A stretch of DNA of 9,990 bases from Anthropogastromicrobium sp963652495 (GTDB taxonomy: Bacteria > Bacillota > Clostridia > Lachnospirales > Lachnospiraceae). The notes beneath the pieces are model-generated. The model searched no databases. It had not been told where the DNA came from and worked only from the letters and a program-made list of their open reading frames with translations. Positions 1 to 5,502 of this stretch are shown one piece after another (within the stretch, counting starts at the first letter, position 1; every line of letters starts with the position of its first letter). The stretch is taken from contig CAVJTU010000090.1 in assembly GCA_963652495.1 (NCBI GenBank), positions 1 through 9,990 of the forward strand, in the 5' to 3' direction. The position numbers were made by a program, and so were the translations under genes.

Positions 1-67
1 TGCTGTTTTCGTAGAATCAGGAAGCTCCCGCTTCTATAAGCGGGGGTACGTTCACATTTCCATTTGA
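1..67 (+). mobile_element. Right end of an IS200/IS605-type (TnpB) element, partial
   Basis: A 9-bp hairpin (25-33 pairing with 38-46, loop CTAT, one G-T pair) is preceded by GAATCAGGAAGC and followed by TACGTTCAC. This layout is typical of the right end of IS200/IS605 elements in Firmicutes, where the terminal hairpin also forms the 3' part of the TnpB guide (omega) RNA. A frame open from base 2 to the stop at 65-67 encodes AVFVESGSSRF and ten more residues, which resembles the C-terminal tail of TnpB proteins as I remember them. The element body lies outside the window. The likely outer boundary is near the TTCAC at 51-55. The call rests on pattern memory, not on an alignment. Confidence 0.5.
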
Positions 68-245
68 ATTCTTATCCGAATTTTTATTTTCATTTCAGCA
101 TACGAAAAAACTTGAACAAATGACAATTCTGCCGTCTGCTGTCCAGCGTTTTGTCTTTGCTCATGATTTTTGTACCCTTTTATAGTATACACAAAATAAG
201 AGCAAAGTGAAATCGAAAATGGCAGAAAACTCGTTAATGAGAAAA

Positions 246-284
246 GGATGCAAGAAGGCATCCGCTAAATACGGATGCCTTTTT
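246..284. terminator. Hairpin terminator region, possibly bidirectional
   Basis: AAGGCATCCG (255-264) pairs perfectly with CGGATGCCTT (272-281) around the loop CTAAATA. On the plus strand the hairpin runs directly into TTTTT (280-284). On the minus strand, just past the glucuronidase stop, a second hairpin can form from 258-263 with 246-251, and it is followed by TTTTC. The two hairpins share bases 258-263, so only one can form at a time. Most likely this ends the minus-strand transporter/glucuronidase transcript, and it could also stop read-through from the element to its left. Confidence 0.7.
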
Positions 285-301
285 CATATCATTATTTATA
301 A

Positions 302-1966
302 TCACATTTCCTTAAAAATTTTCTTTACAACCTCGTAGGCAAGCTTTGGTCTTCTATACTCATCCACAATGCCTTTATTGTTCATGGTACGCGGTCGTCC
401 GCCAAACCAGCTGTCGCACACGCGGCAGTCACAATACTGCCAAATATAGACACCACTGCAGCCTTTCTGTGAAAATACAGCGTGCAGCTGCTTTTCTAAT
501 GTCTCCGCCTGATACTCTTCTGACCACTTGACCTTTGCCGGAGTGCGATAGCCATAGATTCCACCTGCTCCAATCTCGGTCACAAGGAATGGCTTTCCTG
601 CGCCGCCTGTTTCATCCTGTACCCACTGATACAAATCATCTAAATAATCCTTTGGCGGCGTATCATGGTACCACAGCGGATAAATGTTGTAGGAGACCAC
701 ATCCGGAATTCCAAGACAGATATCCGTCTTAAACTGGCAGCTTGCAAAAGAACGAGGGCGGCTCGAATCCAGACTGCGAATCAATGTCAATTGTTTCTCA
801 TAACAGTCCTTTCCATATTCAGTGTGGCTGGCACATTCGTTTAAGATGCCCCAGATATAAATGCATGGATGATTGTAGTGTGCCTCAATCATCTCGCGAA
901 TACAGTCCTCACACTGCCTCTCAAAGTTAGGATTTCGCATCTGTTCCTCGCTCAAACCTCTCGCATGGTTCTCCTCCCATACCAGAATACCCTGTTCATC
1001 GCACAAATCAAGGAACAGCTCATCATTCGGATAATGGGATGTTCGCACAGAATTTGCTCCAAGGTCTTTGATAATCGCCAGATCCTGCTGAATAGCTGCT
1101 GCTGGAAGTGCCGAGCCAAATTGCGGATGATCTTCATGACGGCACAAACCTTTGATTAACAGCTTCTCTCCATTCAATAAAATATCTTTTCCACTGATTG
1201 CAACCTCTCGAAATCCAATCCGGTCAATCAAGTCATCTACGGCATTTCCCTGTCCATCAAAGAAAACGGCCTCCGCTTGATACAGATTTGGTGTGTCTGG
1301 ATTCCATTCATCAACGTCCGGGCAGGCAAGTTCATTTACAGAAATCTCTTTTGTCTCGTTTGGTGCAAGCAAAACCTTCTGCTTCATACTTGCAAGCTTC
1401 TCGATGCTGCACGCAAGCGTGCCAACAATCGGCTTATCCGTGAGATTTGCGACTGTTACTTTCCAATCCGTGCTCCACGTATTGTTCTTCTTTGTTGTGA
1501 CATGCACACTCTTGATCAGGACATCACCCAATTCTTCAAGAATAACAGGACGCGGAATCCCGCCATAGGACTGATAATCATTCTCCACATGAAGTGCTGA
1601 CTCTGGAGTGAAGGAATTATCTGCCTCGACAATAAGCTCATGCATACCAGGTTTCACTGTCTGAATGACCGAAAATGGTGTATAGGCATTGTAGTGGGAT
1701 GCAATCTTCTTTCCATCGAGAAAAATCGTTGCAAAATGAGCCACTGCCTTAAACTCCAGCCGAATGGTTCCTGCCGCCTCAAACTGAGTCCGATATCGTC
1801 CTGCTCCTCTGTGTGTGAGCAACTCTGGATCGCTCTCCCAGCATCCCGGCACAAACAGCTTCTTCGTTACTTTTTTCTTGTCAGAAAGCACTGCCGAAAA
1901 GTCCCACAGCTTATTGGAAAGTTCGGTTGTCTTTCTTATTTTATGTATCTGAAACATTCTCACCAT
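302..1966 (-). CDS. Glycoside hydrolase family 2, beta-glucuronidase-like
   Basis: A 554-residue cytoplasmic enzyme with no signal peptide, expected to release glucuronic acid (or a related uronic acid) from conjugates. Domains in order are a jelly-roll sugar-binding domain (about 10-150, with SYGGIPRPV at 133-141), an immunoglobulin-like domain (about 150-255) and a TIM barrel (about 256-554). The barrel carries the acid/base N376-E377 in WGILNE and the nucleophile E464 in FLVTE. N529 and K531 in MNNKGI match the N-x-K motif that reads the glucuronate carboxylate in E. coli GUS, which argues against a beta-galactosidase. It is shorter than E. coli GUS (about 603), and the stretch between WEEN and NHP is about 17 residues shorter, so it lacks the long active-site Loop 1. 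AGGAGGA at 1976-1982 fixes the start. It lies 91 bp downstream of the symporter gene, probably in the same transcript. The exact uronide substrate is uncertain. Confidence 0.85.
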   Translation of the reverse strand: MVRMFQIHKIRKTTELSNKLWDFSAVLSDKKKVTKKLFVPGCWESDPELLTHRGAGRYRTQFEAAGTIRLEFKAVAHFATIFLDGKKIASHYNAYTPFSVIQTVKPGMHELIVEADNSFTPESALHVENDYQSYGGIPRPVILEELGDVLIKSVHVTTKKNNTWSTDWKVTVANLTDKPIVGTLACSIEKLASMKQKVLLAPNETKEISVNELACPDVDEWNPDTPNLYQAEAVFFDGQGNAVDDLIDRIGFREVAISGKDILLNGEKLLIKGLCRHEDHPQFGSALPAAAIQQDLAIIKDLGANSVRTSHYPNDELFLDLCDEQGILVWEENHARGLSEEQMRNPNFERQCEDCIREMIEAHYNHPCIYIWGILNECASHTEYGKDCYEKQLTLIRSLDSSRPRSFASCQFKTDICLGIPDVVSYNIYPLWYHDTPPKDYLDDLYQWVQDETGGAGKPFLVTEIGAGGIYGYRTPAKVKWSEEYQAETLEKQLHAVFSQKGCSGVYIWQYCDCRVCDSWFGGRPRTMNNKGIVDEYRRPKLAYEVVKKIFKEM

Positions 1967-2057
1967 ACTTCTGTTTCCTCCTGTTTTGATAATTTTCCCT
2001 TCCTCAGATTTTCACAATAATTTCCTTTTCTACTATTGATTTTCAATCGTATATTTG

Positions 2058-3446
2058 TTACATCGAAATCCACCCGAATGCATTTGCAACAGAACTAATC
2101 AGAATAATGGCTGCAAAGATTGGACAAATGTATTGGATCATCACGCAGAATATCTTTTTCCTGCGAAATGTCCCATTGCCATACATAACTTCTGTCTCGA
2201 TTGCCTTGACTCCTGCTGCTCTTGATACAAGCAGACATGTCATGATAGCTGCGATTGGCATCATGACAGAATTTGTCAAAAAATCAAAGAAATCAAGAAA
2301 TTGCATTCCAAGAATTGTTACATTGGCAAGCGGCCCATAACCAAGGCAAGACAGACTTCCGAGCACTACCATGATCACTGCCAGCACAAGTGTGGCCTTC
2401 TTTCTGTTCCAGCCAAGCTCATCCTCAAATGTAGAAACCGCACTCTCTGTCAGCGCAATTGAACTGGTGACAGCAGCAAACAATACAAGCAAAAAGAACA
2501 AAATGCCAACTATCGTTCCAAATCCCATGTTGGCAAATACCTTCGGAATCGTGATAAACATGAGTGCCGGGCCCGCCTGAAGTGCATCCGGATTACCGCC
2601 GGAAAATGCAAATACAGCCGGTATGATCATCAGTCCTGCCATGATTGCAATCGCCGTATCAAAGATTTCCACATTTTTTGTTGAACCCTCGATCGACACA
2701 TCCTTTTTCATATAAGATCCAAATGTGATGAGAATACCCATCGCAATGGACAGCGAATAAAACATCTGTCCCATCGCCGATACGACTGTCATCCATGAGA
2801 AATTTTCTGCATTTGGAATCAGAAAATATTTCACTCCTGCCATTGCGCCCGGTCTGCTTACAGAATAAATCGCAATCACGACAGACAGCACTACGAGTAT
2901 TGGCATCATAAACTTTGACACACGCTCAATTCCATTTCGTACACCGGCAAAGATGATCGCCGATGTAATAAATACAAAGATCAAAAAGCAAATTTCTGCG
3001 GTTGTGCCGCTTGCAATGAATGCTGAAAAATAGCCGTCTGTTGCCAATGCCTCGCTATGACCCAACGCATACTCAGCCAGATATTTGATGACCCAGCCGC
3101 CGATTACGGAATAATATGGCACAATCAAAATTGGAATAATTGCATTGATCCATCCGCCAAACGACAGCCATTTTGCTTTTCCAAAAAAGGTAAATGCACC
3201 TACCGGACTTTTCTTCGTCAATCGACCGATGGATGTCTCCGCCATGATCATTGTATAGCCGAATGTCAATGCCAATAAAATATAAATCAGCAAAAAAATT
3301 CCTCCGCCATATTTTGCCGCCAGATACGGGAAGCGCCAGATATTGCCTAAGCCTACCGACGCACCTGCCGCCGACAGAACAAAGCCAATCTTGCCTGAAA
3401 AACTGCTTCTTTGGCTTTTTTCTTTCTTATTTTCGTTTGTACTCAT
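2058..3446 (-). CDS. Neurotransmitter:sodium symporter (NSS/SNF family)
   Basis: A 462-residue inner-membrane transporter of the LeuT/MhsT/TnaT fold, which takes up amino acids or related amines with sodium. TM1 carries GLGNIWRFP (32-40) followed by KYGGG, the unwound helix that binds sodium and substrate. TM6 is SAMGQMFYSLSIAMG (223-237) and TM8 is AAVTSSIALTE (324-334), whose T327-S328-S329 region supplies Na2-site ligands in the family. The length and the lack of a long C-terminal extension fit the 11-helix bacterial type (MhsT, TnaT) rather than the 12-helix LeuT. AGGAAGG (3457-3463) lies 10 bases before the ATG. It is the first gene of a probable unit with the glucuronidase. Substrate cannot be read reliably; hydrophobic or aromatic amino acids are common in this subgroup. 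Confidence 0.93.
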   Translation of the reverse strand: MSTNENKKEKSQRSSFSGKIGFVLSAAGASVGLGNIWRFPYLAAKYGGGIFLLIYILLALTFGYTMIMAETSIGRLTKKSPVGAFTFFGKAKWLSFGGWINAIIPILIVPYYSVIGGWVIKYLAEYALGHSEALATDGYFSAFIASGTTAEICFLIFVFITSAIIFAGVRNGIERVSKFMMPILVVLSVVIAIYSVSRPGAMAGVKYFLIPNAENFSWMTVVSAMGQMFYSLSIAMGILITFGSYMKKDVSIEGSTKNVEIFDTAIAIMAGLMIIPAVFAFSGGNPDALQAGPALMFITIPKVFANMGFGTIVGILFFLLVLFAAVTSSIALTESAVSTFEDELGWNRKKATLVLAVIMVVLGSLSCLGYGPLANVTILGMQFLDFFDFLTNSVMMPIAAIMTCLLVSRAAGVKAIETEVMYGNGTFRRKKIFCVMIQYICPIFAAIILISSVANAFGWISM

Positions 3447-3456
3447 TTTTACTTTT

Positions 3457-3463
3457 CCTTCCT
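3457..3463 (-). promoter_or_regulatory. Ribosome binding site of the symporter gene
   Basis: Minus-strand AGGAAGG with 10 bases to the ATG. It supports the start chosen for the symporter. Confidence 0.6.
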
Positions 3464-3504
3464 GCTATCTTCACTGCAATCTCTTGTTAAGTCAACACTT
3501 TTTA

Positions 3505-3533
3505 ATCGTATCATACAATTTGCTCTATGTAAA
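3505..3533 (-). promoter_or_regulatory. Predicted sigma-A promoter of the symporter/glucuronidase unit
   Basis: On the minus strand TTTACA (3528-3533) is followed after exactly 17 bases by TACGAT (3505-3510). This gives 5/6 and 4/6 matches to the consensus and a transcription start near 3498, about 50 bases before the symporter ATG. The interrupted palindrome TGTT-N5-AACA at 3485-3497 lies at the predicted start site and could be an operator. No comparable promoter is visible in the 91-bp gap before the glucuronidase gene. Confidence 0.5.
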
Positions 3534-3619
3534 GAAAGGAATGTGATTTTGATTCGGAAACACTCCGTCAGCGTCTTAAACTTCGCTGCAAATTCAAACC
3601 CTTTTGAAGGGATCCAACC

Positions 3620-3647
3620 TTGCATTATCACGTTTTTGTAGTATAAT
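3620..3647 (+). promoter_or_regulatory. Predicted promoter of the alarmone/SpoIIE operon
   Basis: TTGCAT (3620-3625), a 16-base spacer and a perfect TATAAT (3642-3647). The -35 is weak, so an activator or a second site may matter. The small palindrome CCCTTTTGAAGGG (3599-3611) ends eight bases before the -35, where a regulator could bind. The predicted start near 3654 leaves a leader of about 205 nt before the ATG at 3860. The leader shows no recognised riboswitch or hairpin-plus-T-run attenuator. Confidence 0.5.
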
Positions 3648-3859
3648 GGCTTTGTGGTGTTCAGTTCATTATGGGATGTTTTGCGAAACGGCTGAGATTT
3701 TGGCTGAATAAGAAAGAGTTGTTGCAGTTACCTGACATTTTCTTTGTAAAAGCAGTATTGCGTATAAAGTTACCGGGTACAATCAAAATTTTACAGAATT
3801 TCCCGCCACCACCTCGATGTAGCGTGGTTCTGCCTATGACACAGCGAAAGGATTTATTT
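3648..3859 (+). other. Long untranslated leader of the alarmone operon
   Basis: The whole divergent gap is 413 bp (3447-3859), and this half has no convincing gene. The frame of the downstream gene stays open back to an ATG at 3671, but that ATG has no ribosome site and the 63 added residues (rich in K, F, P) do not look like part of a RelA/SpoT synthetase. AAAGGA at 3847-3852, seven bases before the ATG at 3860, marks the likely real start. No riboswitch class is recognised. Confidence 0.5.
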
Positions 3860-4936
3860 ATGAATATTAAAGACAGAATGATATTGGGCGATTTCAGAAA
3901 AACTCACGATACCTATGTCGAACTTAGCGAAGTCGTATATGAAAAGTTGAAAGCTATTACGGACAACTCCGACACTTTGATTATGGGACTTGAGCACCGG
4001 GTCAAAACTGAAAAAAGCCTTGAAGGGAAGCTCTACCGTTCCGGCGACCGTTATCAGAAACTGACTGATCTGACTGATCTGGTCGGTGCAAGAGTAATCC
4101 TGTATTTTTCTGACGATGTAGACAAAATCGGAAAACTGGTAGAGCAGACATTTGATATTGACTGGACTCGTTCCTCCGATAAACGTGCCTTGCTCGATCC
4201 GGATACTTTCGGATACCTGTCTCTTCATTATGTCTGTTCCCTGCCGAAGGATTTCGGATATCGTGAAGAGTTGAGCAGTATTCGCTTTGAAATCCAGATC
4301 CGTTCTATTCTGCAGCACGCATGGGCGCAAATCAACCATGACATGGGTTATAAAAGTCAGTTTGGTATCCCTCGCACAGTCGTGAGAGAGTTTGCAAGGC
4401 TGTCTGGTTTGTTGGAACTGGCCGATGACGAATTTATCCGGGCAAGAGATCATATCAGCTTGTATATTGCTGAGACTCGTGAGAAAATTAAAAATGACAA
4501 TGCTGGAGATGTTTTAATCGACTTAAATTCGTTGAGGGAGTATATGCTGTATAATAAAAGTATGCGTACATTCCTGAATGAACTGGCCGGCATTGAGAAC
4601 TCGAACATTGCCGAAATTGATCCGGAGGGTTACATTGAGCAGCTAAAATGGCTCGGAATCACAACCATTGGTCAGCTGCAGGAAATGCTTGGCAGAGACC
4701 GCCGCATTGCACTGGCATTGGCAAAGAGGGTTCTGACCGGCTCGGAGCTGGATATTCTTGCTTCCAATGCAGCACTGCGTTTCCTGTGTCGGGCAGAATT
4801 GCTGATTGGCAATTATACAGAGAAACAGGCCGCTGCATTTATCGAGTTGACAGCCAAGACAAAAGAGCGTGCAGCGCGTCAGGCAAAACGGCTTTTTAAG
4901 ATGTATGAAAACATTCAGAACGAGGTGACAGAATGA
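3860..4936 (+). CDS. RelA/SpoT-type nucleotide pyrophosphokinase (short alarmone synthetase-like)
   Basis: A 358-residue protein (counted from 3860) with a RelA_SpoT synthetase domain at about 20-170, expected to transfer pyrophosphate from ATP to GTP/GDP or another acceptor. Visible motifs are R47-x-K49 with S53 and K57, D73-x-x-G-x-R78 (metal-binding Asp), the G-loop FGYLSLHY (117-124, with Y119 at the base-stacking position), FEIQIR (143-148, catalytic Glu144) and QHAWAQINHD (152-161) followed by Y164-K165. These residues look intact. The remaining 190 residues are helical and contain no TGS or ACT domain, so this is not a long Rel. The HAWAQINHD form is shared with varied small synthetases, including some toxic ones (toxSAS/CapRel), so its product could be (p)ppGpp, ppApp or a modified tRNA. 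It overlaps the hydrolase gene by ATGA, implying coupled translation. Confidence 0.85.
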   Translation: MNIKDRMILGDFRKTHDTYVELSEVVYEKLKAITDNSDTLIMGLEHRVKTEKSLEGKLYRSGDRYQKLTDLTDLVGARVILYFSDDVDKIGKLVEQTFDIDWTRSSDKRALLDPDTFGYLSLHYVCSLPKDFGYREELSSIRFEIQIRSILQHAWAQINHDMGYKSQFGIPRTVVREFARLSGLLELADDEFIRARDHISLYIAETREKIKNDNAGDVLIDLNSLREYMLYNKSMRTFLNELAGIENSNIAEIDPEGYIEQLKWLGITTIGQLQEMLGRDRRIALALAKRVLTGSELDILASNAALRFLCRAELLIGNYTEKQAAAFIELTAKTKERAARQAKRLFKMYENIQNEVTE

Positions 4937-5502
4937 GCGATTCAGAACGATATGCAAGGGCACTCGCCTTTGCAACAGAAAAACATGAAGGGCAATACCG
5001 CATTGGTGGCTTGCCCTATATCACGCATCCGGTTGCTGTAGCCGAAATTCTGCGTGAGCAGGGATTTGATACCGATTATCAGATTGCAGGGTTGTTTCAC
5101 GATCTGCTGGAGGATACGGACGCGACCGTATCGGAGATCGAATCACTTGGCAATCCCAAAATCACCGATGCGGTGCAGCGGCTGACAAAAACGGATGGGT
5201 ACATCATGGCTGAATATATAGCCGGTATCCGGGCAAATCCCATGGCCATGGCTGTCAAGGCGGCAGACCGTCTCCACAACCTGCGTTGTGCTGTTGATGC
5301 CGGTCAGGATTTTCGGCGCAGGTATATTCTGGAGAGCATTGACTGGTATCTGGATTTCTCTCCTGAGATTCCTAAGGCTGTCAATGCTTTGATTCTCACG
5401 CTGGATCATCCAATGTACGAACTGCCTCTGGAATATCAGACGATTTCGCCAGAAGAACTGCACACAATTCAAAATTCAATGAAGAAAGGTGGAGGTGTAT
5501 GA
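4933..5502 (+). CDS. Stand-alone HD-domain alarmone hydrolase (SpoT/Mesh1-like)
   Basis: A 189-residue cytoplasmic, probably manganese-dependent phosphohydrolase matching the hydrolase half of Rel/SpoT and the small Mesh1-type enzymes, which remove the 3' pyrophosphate from (p)ppGpp-type alarmones. Conserved positions are H18-E-G-Q-Y-R23, Y29-I-T-H32-P, H56-D57-L-L-E60-D61 and A-D112-R-L-H115-N116. All family metal and nucleotide ligands appear present, so it should be active. There is no synthetase, TGS or ACT domain. GAGGTG lies five bases before the ATG, which overlaps the synthetase stop (ATGA); its own stop overlaps the start of the SpoIIE gene in the same way. It most likely limits or neutralises the product of the upstream synthetase, as SAH antitoxins do for some toxSAS enzymes. 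Confidence 0.88.
   Translation: MSDSERYARALAFATEKHEGQYRIGGLPYITHPVAVAEILREQGFDTDYQIAGLFHDLLEDTDATVSEIESLGNPKITDAVQRLTKTDGYIMAEYIAGIRANPMAMAVKAADRLHNLRCAVDAGQDFRRRYILESIDWYLDFSPEIPKAVNALILTLDHPMYELPLEYQTISPEELHTIQNSMKKGGGV

Noticed and set aside
52..261. 69-residue minus-strand frame
   Set aside because: It covers the transposon end and the terminator hairpin, and its composition (KIKIRIRIQ at the end) reflects AT-rich simple sequence.
302..1966. Beta-galactosidase as the identity of the GH2 enzyme
   Set aside because: The N-x-K motif near the C-terminus and the overall similarity to glucuronidase around WSEEYQ fit a uronidase better, and the length is far short of LacZ.
3671..3859. In-frame upstream start that would add 63 residues to the alarmone synthetase
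   Set aside because: There is no ribosome site before the ATG at 3671, the added residues are not family-like, and AAAGGA lies seven bases before the ATG at 3860.
3854..4453. 199-residue minus-strand frame
   Set aside because: It lies antisense to the conserved synthetase domain, has no ribosome site that I can see and has no recognisable motif.
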